From the NCBI GenBank assembly GCA_019802505.1, contig JAFMOC010000007.1, positions 8,013,501 through 8,077,500 of the forward strand: a stretch of DNA of 64,000 bases, given 5' to 3'. The position numbers and the translations under genes were made by a program. The stretch is from Corydoras sp. C115. Lineage: Eukaryota; Chordata; Actinopteri; Siluriformes; Callichthyidae. Positions within the stretch are counted from its first letter, which is position 1. Each line of letters starts with the position of its first letter. The notes beneath the pieces are model-generated. The model did not search any database and was not told where the DNA came from. It saw nothing but the letters and a program-made list of their open reading frames with translations. Positions 12,122 to 24,452 of the stretch are shown one piece after another.

Positions 12122-14630
12122 CATCCTTACAGCATCCTTAGTGCAAATAGAGTTAAGGTACCACATTGGTACCTTCAGTGAACTCGGGATATGAAGCCCC
12201 AAACTTTAGATCGACAGTCTCCCACACTAACAACTACCATGGCTCCTGGTCATACACCTAAATACAATATATTGTATATGCAAACATACAAATGTTACAT
12301 ACACACATATAAATATATTACACCATCAAATATTAGCCCAAAAACCTTTCTTTTAAAGATAAAAGCCTTAATAAAAAATGTATGTTTTACTGTGTATTGT
12401 GCTATATAACAACATGTTGCAATACCCAGCTATACTAATTTAGGAACAACACAAAAACAAAGATTATAAAATCACCAGAGTCAAAGGATGTTCAGTCATT
12501 TGTCTTGCCCTGCAGCAAACTAAATGTATGACACAAATATATATTTTGTTTAATAACCAGACATTGTAACTTTATAAGACAAACTTCATTATACTTTTTA
12601 ACTGTAATCAATGACTTTTATCAGTATTTCCCTTTTAATGTCTGTGTGGGGGGTGTTTATGGGTGTATATGTTCGTTTGCTCTGAGTCAGGAGTTGTGGC
12701 AAGTACAAACAAAATTAAAAAGATCATATGCAAAAAGAAAAACAGACATCTAAGTGCCAGGGGAGAAACAATGAAAATAACCGAATGAAGTAGGCTTTAC
12801 ATACATGAGAGCCAAAAAAAGAAAACCATCAGTGACACCTAAAGAACAAAAGCATGGTTACAGAGAAAAAATCATGACCTGTTAATAAGTGGATGTAGAT
12901 GGTCCTCAGTTGTGAATTACAAATCTTCAGAATGAACATTCACAGGTACATTTTCTGAAATCCACCAACTATTAATCCAATATCTATTAATTGTTACTGA
13001 AAATAATTTTGCATAAAAACAATAAACAAAGCAAAACAAACCTGGGTTGATATTTGGGGTGGCAGGATAATTATTTCAATCAATAGTGTCACCTCTGCAG
13101 TTGTTTTATTAAAATGTCTACCCTGTTAATCTCTTATTTATTATTATTAATCTCTAAGTTATTATTGCACACATAGAATAATTTAGCATTTGCACTGTTT
13201 TGAGTATGAGCATTTTTAGATTTTGGTAGCCATACCATCACAATTACAATTTTGTTTTTTCATCAATTCAGAAAGCTTCTATTAAACCATAAAAGTTCAA
13301 ACAAAGAAGCAGGGACAGATTAAAAAAACACAAAGGTGTATTTTGTTGGAAATGAGTGAGCTTTGGGATGTGGATAAGATGTTCATGATGTATTGTAATT
13401 TAATACCTGACATATGTAATGGTTGCCGGTATCTGTGAACCTGTGCTGATTCATATCCTGTGTCACAATTTAATGTATCGCAAGTCAAATAGAAACCGTG
13501 GAAAAGTAAACTTGAAGTTTGAAACCTCTTTGTTTATTGTTTGTGTGAAGTCTGATTGCAAGTTTCAGTCTGGAGTATGTGTGAGTCTGATTCTAAACAT
13601 GGACTTATTAAACTAACTGTCTATAAAGTTACATTTATCCTTTTTGCTCTAACTTATTTTATGTTGATATTATAAAATGTAGGTCAGTGTCGCAATACAA
13701 ACCTATAGCCAAGAGATAAGACAGGAAGTGAGAAAAGGAGAGAGGGACAGAGAATAATTTACCTGGCAGGTGACTTGTTAACCACCACCACATTTTACAT
13801 TGCTGAAGTATAAACAACCTAATGCAGCTAGGGGTCTTATTTGCATTACAAAGGGATGAATTGTCATTAACAAATGATATGAAATGATGTTCATCAGGTG
13901 CTGAGATATAAATACAAATGGGGGCGAAGGTTGTGGGCTCCCTAAACAACCTATTATTATAAGCTAAATTGAAAAAAAATGTAATGATCAGCAGGATATG
14001 AGGAAGTTTGTGAGTGAAACAACAAGCAACAAGATTGTTATACTTTCGTGCTCATTTTTTACCAGCTCTCGCAGATAGCTTAACCCTGGTTTCCACCATG
14101 TATGTCTGCGTCAATGCCATTCAAGTGTAAATCTATGTTTGCCATCATAGATGAAGAATACAGCCAGCCAAATTGACTCAGAACAGCAGTGACCCTTTGT
14201 GACCCCTTGGGGCACCCAGGTTAATGCAATAAAGGCATATCAACCTTATTCAAAATATACAAGTAAACAATAAAAAATGTAAGGTAACAGAGGCACATTT
14301 GTATTTTTTGTCATCTTAGTGCTGGGACATCCACCTCCAAAGCATCTTGCTACAGTACATGTTCATGTATCATCAGTTCAGTTTTTATTTTTTTATTCTA
14401 CTTGTTACTATGAAACTACAAAAGCTAAACTAGAACAGATAAGAATTCTATAAAATATATGTCCTTCATTCTGCATTATTGAATCAGTCCTTACAAATAT
14501 ATAATATATGCCATTTCAGCCTATAAAATCTGTGATTATATAAAACTGTTTATATTATCTCTAAACATGTTATTATTAATTAACTGATTGCTCAATATAA
14601 ATTTTCATTTTTAATATATTGAGTTACATC
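9420..14630. other. Gene-free stretch
   Basis: Apart from a GC-richer block (9700-10110) and a TA run, nothing is recognised. Short opposing open frames near 11493-11858 overlap each other and match no family I know. Confidence 0.45.
12075..12118. repeat. (AT)n microsatellite
   Basis: Uninterrupted TA run. Confidence 0.95.
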
Positions 14631-14635
14631 TAGAC

Positions 14636-14870
14636 AGCTTAGTTGTTTGAACAGTCGCCTTTCAGAGCTGAGGATTCCTGGTTTGAATCCAAGTTTCCAT
14701 GTTCTCCCCGTGTCTGCGTGGGTTTCCTCTGGGTTCTCCGGTTTCCTCCCACAGCCAAAAAACATGGATCAAGGTAAAGTGAATGCTCCAAATTGCCCCA
14801 TATAGAGTGAGTTTGTGCCCAGAGATAGATTGGTGCCCTGTCCTGGTTGTATCTGCCCAGCAACCAGAAC
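14636..14870 (+). mobile_element. tRNA-derived SINE, 3'-truncated
   Basis: Head and body of the same family on the plus strand with a recognisable B box (GGTTTGAATCC); it ends before the tail. Confidence 0.75.
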
Positions 14871-14904
14871 GATCACCCCTCTTTTAATTTTACATAATTA
14901 TATC

Positions 14905-15106
14905 ACTATTTACATTTGATCATTTACCAGACACATTATCTAAAGTGCATTACCTAACAAGCATAGGGTTGGCCACAGCATCTATGGGACAATTTGGGTT
15001 AAGGGTCTTTCTCAAGGACCCACATGGTAATTTCAATGGACCTGGGATTTGAACCCACAACCTTCAGCCCAATACCCTAACCACTGAGCTACCATGCCCC
15101 AAGCTA
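14905..15106 (-). mobile_element. Second tRNA-derived SINE family
   Basis: Reads on the minus strand GGGGCATGGTAGCTCAGTGG with an A box and GGTTCAAATCC as the B box. It has a different body (GGGTCCTTGAGAAAGACCCT) and a tail related to TTTAGATAATGTGTCTGGTA. It lies between two copies of the first SINE family. Confidence 0.7.
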
Positions 15107-15111
15107 CAATT

Positions 15112-15430
15112 ATCTTCCTCTTAATCCTCTACTAGGGTTGTGGGAGGGGGTTCCCATGCCCATCCAGGAGAGAACATTTCAGGCACTTCGCAAAAACACC
15201 CAGGACAGGATGCCAATACACAAACAATATAGTTTTTTTTTGTTTTTTTTAGATAGGGGCAATTTAGAACAGCTAAGTGACCTTACATCCATGTTTTTGG
15301 ACTGTGGGAAGAAGCCAGAGAACCCAAAGAAATTTCCAAACAGACATGGAGAGAAAATGGAAACTCCACATATATTGGGATTCAAACCTGAGAGCGCGGA
15401 CATGCTAACCACCACACTACCATGCAGCCC
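15112..15430 (-). mobile_element. tRNA-derived SINE, diverged
   Basis: Same family on the minus strand, near full length but with many substitutions and a T-rich insertion at about 15230-15250. Confidence 0.75.
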
Positions 15431-16369
15431 TTCTTTACTTACTACTACTGTCTATAATATAATTTATCTTCATGCATTTTAACAAACAGGCAAAACTGAA
15501 GAATTTTTTAAAACACAAAATAAACAAAAAGATTTATCACATTTAATAAATCATTTAATTGTGCACCCTTTTATTTAAACTGTGGTATAATGATTAGCCT
15601 TTCATCTAAAAGTGCAGAAATTTGCAATGAACATCTATTTCTAACATAAACAAACATCTATTTCAGGCCAATTTTTATTACAGGAAACACATTTTTGTGG
15701 TATGTTTAAAATTACTGAGCATAACACATACATCACTTTCACATACATCTTTTCTCTCACACATAATGAATCTTATTAGACAACCACAATAAAACATTTC
15801 TTTTTCACTTCAATTAAGGATGTAAAATACTCAGAACTAATATGATTTGATAAATATGACCTTTATTCTCCTCACTACATAAGAGCAAAGAGTTGCTAAA
15901 ATGTCACTCTTATTAGCAGTTGTGAAATACTTTTATATTATAAAATACTGTAATATATATATTTGCTTTGATTTTGCTTTTTTGTAATACTTTTTTTCAG
16001 ATATAAATTTTAACATCAGAAAAAGATAAACTAAATGAATGAAAAATGCTGTTTTTCAATCATTATATTATTTATATTATCCAAGGGAAAAAAAGATGGG
16101 TGGGTCGGTAGGAAGGTAAACAGACAGACACAGACAGATAGATGTAATTTGTTTCATTACACACTTTATCAGTCCCCTTGATTCTCTTCTGTAATATGCA
16201 TGAACCCCACAAGACCACCGCATGTAATGCAGAATTCTGCTGGTGCCTGGAATTTTTTTCTGATGTTTTTTTTTCTATCTAGCAGAATTACTGAGATGTA
16301 TAAATTAAATTTACAATTAAAAGCACTGCTACATCTGAGACACTCAGCAACACTTCACCATTCACTAAG

Positions 16370-16500
16370 AACCACCCACCACCCGAAAAATACCTGCTCT
16401 GCGGTGGTCCTGAGTGCTAAAGAACCGAATAGTGAAAAGTATGCCGAGAAATTGTAAAACTACAATGAGCATCTTCATAGTACATAATCTATAGTGATAA
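16370..16500 (+). repeat. Fragment of the same dispersed repeat family as 1975-2245
   Basis: ACCTGCTCTGCGGTGGTCCTG, then a stretch ending GTAAAACTACAATGAGCATC, fits another part of that family's consensus. Confidence 0.45.
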
Positions 16501-17204
16501 AATAACTAGTGTAGATGCAAAAGTGACTGTTGTTTATTTGTGTGGCACTTGGTTTACTATTATTGCATTTTTGTTCTTAGATTTTTTGATCCTCAAGGAT
16601 TGGAATAATTATTCAAACGATGACACAATGTATGAAAACAGTTAGAAAGAAGGATTTGAATAGGAAGTTTATGGTTCAAGACATGAGAGGCTTTGCGGTA
16701 CCAATTGACAGGTGATATTTACACTTAACATAATAGCATAATAGTTTTGTTGCTATCCAGATAGTTATCCAAATTCACCATCTGGATAAATTGTGTAAAT
16801 ACATGTGGGCTTGTATTGTGCTAGTGTGTACATTTAGAGTATATGTTGGCGAGGCATACAGTAGGTCTACACAGAGAGGACTGTTTACTTGAGAGAAGGT
16901 AGTGTACAGACACTGTACAAGCAATATATACACACACAAACAACCATTAAGGAGTTGTCAAGCTCACCTTCATGAATGACCTGCCTCAGACTCAGCATAA
17001 AGGCTATCTATGCTGCAATTTGTGCCCTGAGTAGTCATGTAACCTGTGAAGGACTCATTGATTACTGCAGCCCTTGCTCCAGTCCTGATGAGCTTGCACT
17101 GCACAGTAAAATACTGGAGGGCACAGTGTGAACAAATTCTGGTAAATCTTACCACCTCCTCATCTCACATTAATAAATACATTTAGTGTCACATGAAGGC
17201 ATGG

Positions 17205-17480
17205 TGTAACTCCAGAGAACGATTGGTCCAATCACATAAAACAGAACAACACAGAAGAAATGTATATTTTTAAAATAATATCAATATAAGTCATAAATAA
17301 AATTTTCAGAACATGTTGCTTCTACAATGCATATAGTGAAAATGTTACTTTGGATGGCATGTCCCTCTACAATCAAAACCATGTTTTGGGATGCATACCA
17401 TTGCTACAACCAAATTGATATGGTACTACAACTCAGAGAGAATGAACCTACAGTAATAAAATAAATAAAGGTTAAAGGTA
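17205..17480. repeat. Diverged duplicate, unit 1
   Basis: Similar, over about 250 bp, to 18085-18340: ACTCCAG...CAATCACAT...CAGA, then GGGATGCATACCA.TGCTAC and CAACTCAGAGAGAA before an AATAAATAAA run. Confidence 0.4.
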
Positions 17481-17882
17481 CATAATAAAATTAATTTAAG
17501 AGTACCTGTGAAAGAAGACCATTACCCACCACTACTGCAGGAGCTGTGACATTTTACAATGCATGCCTCTGCACTGTGAACATTTACTTGTATTTTGCTG
17601 CACACTCTCCCCAAAATGTTCATACTCATAACTGAAACTATATGTGATGATCGTATAACCCAGCACTGAACATTTGGTTACCATCACTTTATTATACTCA
17701 GTGCCAACGCTAAAAGCTCATGGGATGAAAAATATTTTAGGACCTTAGATAACATCAGTCAATTTTGATAAAAAAAACAAAAAAAAAACAAGCCCCTCTC
17801 TCCCACTGTAAATAATTGGTCATACAAGATTGAAATGGCTGCTTCCCAATAGAAGCCAATAAATTGACAAAATATAGAGCCT

Positions 17883-18050
17883 TTAGAGTGTGTCTGTGTG
17901 AGTGAGTGTGTGCCCAGCGATGGATTGGCGCCCGCCCTGTCCTGTATCTGTCCAGCGCCCGAGACGTTCTCCCCTGGATGGGAATAGGGAACCCCCCCCC
18001 ACCCCGCGACCATAATATAGGATAAAGTGGAAGATAATGGATGGATGGAT
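17883..18050 (+). mobile_element. tRNA-derived SINE, 3' half
   Basis: The 3' body and (ATGG)n tail of the same family; the tRNA-like head is missing. Confidence 0.8.
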
Positions 18051-18084
18051 AGAGCCTTTATTTAAATTTAAACTAAATTTAGTA

Positions 18085-18340
18085 TACTGGAAGACTCCAG
18101 GACACCATAGACCCAACCACATGAGACAGAAAATTACAAAATATAATTATAAAAAAGAGGCACATAATCAAAGCAAAACATAAATACCTCAGAACACATA
18201 CCAATGTTCAGCACATGTCTCAACAACCGAATCACATCTCTGGGTGCATGCCACTCTTACTACCATGCCATGTGTTGCTGAACCTCAGAGAACCGGCACC
18301 CCTACCAAAAATAAATAAAACTAAAAATAAGCTACATATT
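18085..18340. repeat. Diverged duplicate, unit 2
   Basis: Second copy of the unit at 17205-17480, about 880 bp away, with the same order of motifs (GGGTGCATGCCA, AACCTCAGAGAA, AAATAAATAAA). Confidence 0.4.
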
Positions 18341-18344
18341 ACAA

Positions 18345-20690
18345 ATGTGTTACAAATGAACACACATTAAACAACAATCACAATGGGCAAGGAAAGACTT
18401 GCATAGTATCTGCAATTCTGGCTGACCTAAGATAAATTTGTAATTACATGTGGTACACAATGTAGGAACAAAAATGTATGGCAGGTTTAGTAGTATAAAA
18501 ATAAATTCATTGTACATTTTTTCAATGATTCGTTTTTTTTTTTTTTTTTGATTGTGATGAATGTAAAATTTTTAAAAAATAAATCAAATCTTGTGCTATT
18601 TTAAACTTTCTTGCGTTAACATAAATTTGTTGGCAATGTTATTAGCAGAAATATAGTGGATATATTGATAGTTTACTGATTTAGCCTTGTACTAAGTGGA
18701 TCATTTAAATTTGATTTATTTAAAGCAACTTAAAGCTTTGGGTAGCTTTTAAAGCTACCCAAAAATAAAATTCATAGTCAGGTATCCTATAAAATATTAT
18801 AGCAGTATTCAGTTTTCTTAAATATTTGAACTAAAAAGAAATTTGACTGCACCACAAAGATATTTTCCTCAAGGCAAGAAAGAATAGTCCTTAGACAAGA
18901 TGATACTTCCTTTAGGTTATGACACATCATGTACTTACCAAACTGATCACACCTGTACAAAATGAGATGTAAAAAATATATAGTAAACACGCAGCATATA
19001 TAAAGAATTTTAATTGTTAGATATATGAGAGATTAAATGTAAGAATCTATACCAAAAACATAGACTTAAAGTTGTGAGATAACTGAAAAAGAGAGGTTTA
19101 GAATAAAAGACGAAGATAACAACAAGGTCCAGGAAAGACTTTAGAACTAAGACGTTCTTACTGGCAGCCATGATTTCCACATATTATATAATCCATGATT
19201 AATAAAAGCTCAGCCATTGCAAATACAAAAGGAAACAAGTTACATAATTTATTTACTCTCAAATTTATAACTAAAACACACACACATACACACACAAGTA
19301 ATATAAACAAATGAGACAAAAATGTTACACTTACTCCTTTATTTTTTAAGGAAAGAGGGTTGCATAACTGTGAATAGCAAAATGATGTGAACTTTTAGGA
19401 TTAGCTGATAAATTAAAGATCAGAATCAAGTAGGTGCTGTGTTTTTATTTGTTTGTTTGTTTTTAAGTACAGGGATCTATCAAAGTTTATTGTTAAGAAC
19501 TGATTTGTGAACAGATTTTTCAGGATCTCAAAAGAACTGTTAATGCCATCAAACTAAAAAGGGTTACATAGTCATTACCATAGAGTTTGAACCCATCCAG
19601 TACACAGTCAGATGCACTGTGTTCAAATCTACACTATATCCTGAAATTGTATTTTAGAATTTACTGTTACCTTAATAATGGAAAGCCATTGTGGCACAGG
19701 AGTGTCAAAACAAAACAAAATCCTAATTAGTCTTCAAATAAAACATGCACTCACACCTGATTTCATTCCAGGGATTAAATACGCTTGACTGTACCTCCCA
19801 CCCAGTCCTAAAGATTCACAAAATTTTGCCACTTACAGATATGTATTGTTGTATTATGCCCTTCAAAGAACATATGACCAAATGTAATATTTTTTTTCTT
19901 TTAAATTTAACAATAGGCAAAACAATGAGCATATTCATTAAGTAACAGGAAGGTTGGGGATTAAGCATGGGCTTGACAAATATAAACTTACAAAAACTGT
20001 ATTCATTAGCTGTACTTTCCAGACAAGTCCACTACTGGTAAGAAGCTACAGCTCTGTTTAAGTAACTCATACATTTGGGAATGAACTGGTTTGGTGTGTC
20101 AATAGAAATGAGACTGTTATGTAAGAAACACAAAATTTACATAATAAGCTTTTAATACAGTATTTGAATCACCACTTTGTTTTTTTTTTTTCACCACTTT
20201 GTGTTTTTTTCATTATTGCATATAGTCACATTTTACAGTAGTCAGCATTAAATTCTGAAATTAAATTAGATTTTTTCAAAAGAGACTTTTTAATCTTAAA
20301 GCTGTAATGATGCCCAGTACATTAAGTTTCAGTCTGTTCGGAGTATCACTGTAGAATCAGGCATGTGTTACACAAGACATTTCAGTAACTTGGTCACTTC
20401 CTTTTCACATTGCTTAAACACATCATATCATCATCATCTACAACAACTAAACTCATATGCTCAAACAAAGAAAGACGCCACATTTAGTCATGCTTAAACT
20501 TGTTTCTCAACATCATACAGAACTTGTCTGGCACTTTATTAGTGTTTGTTTGTTTTTGGTACGTTTTGTCTTCCGAATCGAATAAATCTTGACACTACAA
20601 TGCTTAAAACTGTAAATATTAATCTTTTAAATAATTATAACATATAAAAGGTGTTTGTGTTAAAAACACTCACTCACACAGACACACACA
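18345..20690. other. Gene-free stretch
   Basis: AT-rich unique-looking sequence with T runs; no gene or element recognised. Confidence 0.5.
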
Positions 20691-20694
20691 CACA

Positions 20695-20860
20695 CACACA
20701 CAAACAAACACACTCTATATGGGGCAATTTGGATAATTCAATTGACTTGATCCATGTTTTTGGACTGTGGGAGGAAACCGGAGAACCCGGAGGAACCCCA
20801 TGCAGACACGGGGAGAACATGGAAACTCCACCCAGACAGAGATTCCAACCGGGAGTATAT
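20695..20860 (-). mobile_element. tRNA-derived SINE fragment abutting a (TA)n tract
   Basis: Central and head-proximal part of the family; the B-box region runs directly into a (TA)n microsatellite. Confidence 0.75.
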
Positions 20861-20899
20861 ATATATATATATATAAAATATAAATTATATAATTATATT

Positions 20900-20972
<73 letters not shown>
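20855..20972. repeat. (AT)n microsatellite, interrupted
   Basis: Two TA runs separated by about 35 bp of imperfect AT sequence; it directly follows a truncated SINE. Confidence 0.9.
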
Positions 20973-20973
<1 letters not shown>

Positions 20974-20974
20974 G

Positions 20975-21887
20975 GAGTGGGACAATAGCTTACTTAGTAG
21001 ATTTTCACACCTGATGCAACTGATGGAATAATTGGAACGAAATAGCTTAGGATATCAACTGAACAATGTAACAATTACATCAATGCATCAAATGTAACAA
21101 TTAATTTATTACAACTTAATTACAGCTACAGCTAGTTAGCTCAATGAATTCACCAAACAAGATTTAATTAAGAGAGAGGAGTTTGGAGAGTGTGCTGTTT
21201 TTCTAACTAAATTGTTTGCTAATGTCTTAAGATCTCTGCAAGCCTGGTGCTGTGAGGCCTGGTTATGATCTTTGCACAGTAACATGTGAGTGCAAGAATG
21301 CATGCAAGTTATGAGGAACCACTGTTACCTGTCCACATTATTTAAGCAGGTGTGTAATTTTACAAATGTGTTCAGTATTCAAAAATTTTAAGATGAGGAA
21401 GTTGTTTATAAACATGAGCTCACTGTTTCTTGCTACTCGTTCAATAAAACAAGAATGGACTTGATGTATAAATGTGTTGCTGTTGTGGAAAACCTTGTGT
21501 GAACCAAAAATGTCTTTAAGCAATGAAATTGAAACATCTTTTTATATAAAAAATTCTGTTTAAATAGGTCATAGGAGTATTGAGTAAACCCAAATCAACT
21601 GTAATAATTCTACACACAAACATAACAAAAACCTGTCCCCTTCTTATTGAACAGCAGGAAATTCTGGCACTTCTGTAGAAAATGCTGTGGCGCAAATAGC
21701 CAGGAGCTGAATAGACCAACAGAACTCGTAAAAACAACAAAAAAACAAGGACCGAAAGGGACTGGAAATGGGCGTAGGTGAGGAACTAGGCTTTTCCTGC
21801 CATAATCAAAAGTCACGAGTGTTTCCCATCATTGTACAAGCTTTAGGTGCATTAACTATTCTCAGTTGTCAGCTGTGATTGTAAATT

Positions 21888-21964
<77 letters not shown>

Positions 21965-22708
21965 CACAGTAATATTAACTGTAAAGAGCTCTGCTATACA
22001 CACCCACATAGGTACACACAGTTTAGGTGGCTTGAGGACGTGCACTGCAGCCTGTGATAAACATAATGAAACACATCATGACCCTGTAAATATTTACACA
22101 GGGATGTTATCACTTCTTATCATACTATCAACTCTCTGCACTGAAGGATTTCCAGTCCCTTTATTTTCCAACTGACTATACTCAGTACTGATAACTAATC
22201 AATTGCACAAAGAGAATTGGGTTAATTACCTTAAACAAAGGCAAACAATTCTTGTTAAATGTTTTATACAGGCAAGTTCAATCCTTTCATGTAAGGATCC
22301 AAGTTTTAACATTGGAATAAAAATATGTAAGAGCTGGCTCAGGAACTTTATGAAATGCTTAAAACAGGAAATCAGTGACGTACATAGAGCAGCTGCATCT
22401 TATAGACCTCCATAATACTTTTAAATTACTCAAAACACATGTCTACCTAAAAAAATGTCTACTTTTTGAAAAAACATTTTGAATTAGCTTCCCCATTATC
22501 TTCTTTAAAAAAGTGTAACCAAAAGGAGATAAAATATATTTTATAATCTCAATTCTGTTTACCAGAAACACTGACTGCATGTGTGTACATTCTTTTCTTT
22601 TTTTTTTTTAAACATGAGTTAGAATCTAAAGAAGACAAGAGTGGGTGTGTATTTCAGTCCTTGAATGAAACCACGTGTAGCACAATTTCAGGTTTTTTCC
22701 AAAACAAT
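20975..22708. other. Gene-free stretch before the zfp36l2 3'UTR
   Basis: No gene recognised; includes the compound (AT)n(AG)n tract. Confidence 0.5.
21894..21962. repeat. Compound (AT)n(AG)n microsatellite
   Basis: The AT run switches to an AG run at about 21929. Confidence 0.95.
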
Positions 22709-22714
22709 TTTATT
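22709..22714 (-). terminator. Candidate poly(A) signal, zfp36l2 (distal)
   Basis: AATAAA on the minus strand, followed by a T/G-rich stretch suited to a downstream element. It would give a 3'UTR of about 1.75 kb. Confidence 0.4.
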
Positions 22715-23040
22715 GGGAGAACTACAAAAACGTACAGTACAAAGTTAAGTCTCACAAACAACTTGTAGTGAACTGACTCCCCAAAAAAACCAAGTATGTC
22801 ACAACTTGTCTTTAAGTTACATTCAAAAGGCTTTACTTTTGATAAAGTAGTCAAGAAAAAGTACATAGTGCCCAACCCCTGTACCTATGTACAAGCAAAA
22901 CATGTTAAAACTTTACTGTCCAGCGAACTCAAAATGAATACCATTATACCATGAAGACCCTTATCCTATCAAAAGAACAACCAAGTATCCAACTTACTCT
23001 ACAGGAATGGGGAGTTTACTTTATTAATCTAAATGTGAAA

Positions 23041-23054
23041 AATAAATAAATAAA
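23041..23054 (-). promoter_or_regulatory. AU-rich element, overlapping UUAUUUAUU nonamers (distal)
   Basis: On the minus strand this reads TTTATTTATTTATT, two overlapping nonamers of class II ARE type. It lies about 1.4 kb after the stop, so it is present only if the distal poly(A) signal at 22709 is used rather than the one at 23173. Confidence 0.5.
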
Positions 23055-23172
23055 CTTCTCGGGTTGCTCGAAGGCCCCTTTACAAATAAGTGGTCACAAC
23101 CTTCCAAAAAGTTTAAATGCAAAACTACATTCAGTTCTTGTTTGTGTAAAACAATAACTTGTATTAAAATAC

Positions 23173-23178
23173 TTTATT
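23173..23178 (-). terminator. Candidate poly(A) signal, zfp36l2 (proximal)
   Basis: AATAAA on the minus strand, followed by GTATTTTAATAC. Use of this site would leave out the distal ARE at 23041-23054. Confidence 0.35.
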
Positions 23179-23817
23179 TGGTTATCATAAGGCATGTGTG
23201 GCGGTGGACCCCTTTAGGCACTAAGGCAGTAATACTGGGGTTTTTGATTGCTACATTCTTAAAACACAAAGCAGATGTCCTAGCCTGACTGTGCATAACA
23301 AAATCAAATGAACAAGGAAAAAAAAAATTAAGAAAAGAAAGAAAAAAAAATATATATATACTTTTTTGGTTAATTTCCTTTACTTGGGATAGGTCACATC
23401 TGTCTGGTAAGAAATATATTTGACTAATTGGATTGTGTTTTGACAAACAGTTATACATTCTTTAGGAGTAGCTAAAATGTAAGGGATTTTAACCAAAATT
23501 GAAGGGGAGGGAAGCAACATCCCAATGAACATCACACAAATGTTTAATGTACGTAAACAAAAAGAATGAAATAAATATCACATACAATCTTAAATTAAGT
23601 TTTTTTTTTTACTCATTTACAATAAAGTGAAGTTACAAAAGAGGACTGAACAACAAAAATATATTACTGTGAAAAAAAACATACACTCCACTTTATGTAG
23701 ATTAATAATGGCGATCATAATTTAAACATAAAAGAATATAGATCTATTGCTTCGACATACTTGATAAATACAGTATGAACAATGACAAATGTAGCCTATA
23801 CTTTTTTTTCACAAGGT

Positions 23818-23826
23818 AATAAATAA
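23818..23826 (-). promoter_or_regulatory. AU-rich element, UUAUUUAUU nonamer (proximal)
   Basis: On the minus strand this reads TTATTTATT, the exact high-affinity site of tandem CCCH-finger TIS11 proteins. It lies about 630 nt after the zfp36l2 stop, within any plausible 3'UTR. A further ATTTA follows nearby. Confidence 0.6.
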
Positions 23827-24452
23827 GTTAAATAGGTCACAGCCAGTTATGAATGGCTATGTAAATCACACAAAATAGCTAAAAAAATAGAGAAATATAT
23901 TCAACCATCAGCTGTGATTTCACCAACAGACCAAACCCAGAGTGCTTCAACGCTAAGATGCACTGATTCGAGCTAACCACTGGGTGGCGACACTGCGACA
24001 AAACTGTTTCAACCTTTTGGAATGGAAGTTTGTTTTAAGCTTGCAGAAGCGCATACGTAAGGCTACTTTTGCGTGCGAACTTTCGTCAAGGCATATTCTT
24101 GGTATGATGGAGGGAAATAGAAAATGGATTTAACTTTGTCCTTCACGGTCAAAAGATTCTGTGCACAAAAACCACCCATATCTCCGGAAAGTGTGATGGT
24201 CTCGTATCTTGAAAGACTCAAAGTCACCGGTGGAATGCCTTCAGTCGATACCTACTTTTATAGCTATCGAAGTGACAACAACAAACACTAATGCCACACT
24301 GTGGCCATCCTGGGTGCTTTTTCAGGTCCGTTAAACTGCTGCTTTCATAAAGTTTTTTTTATTTTTGTTGTTGTTGAACGCCTCCCATCTGTTGGAAAAA
24401 CACGGGTGTCCCAGCTACATTAAAAAAAATACCAATCAACCGCCTTCAACAA

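Larger units (their letters stand above)
22709..24452 (-). other. zfp36l2: zfp36l2 3'UTR (inferred extent)
   Basis: AT-rich sequence follows the zfp36l2 stop codon and contains no other gene. On the minus strand it carries AU-rich elements at 23818-23826, 23572-23576 and 23041-23053. Candidate poly(A) signals AATAAA are at 23173-23178 and 22709-22714; another lies only about 90 nt after the stop (24357-24362) inside an A-rich run and is less convincing. The true end cannot be fixed without transcript data. Long AU-rich 3'UTRs are usual for this immediate-early type of gene. Confidence 0.6.

Noticed and set aside
20651..21031. 126-codon frame on the plus strand
   Set aside because: It reads through a (CA)n tract, a SINE fragment and a (TA)n tract (Tyr-Ile repeats).
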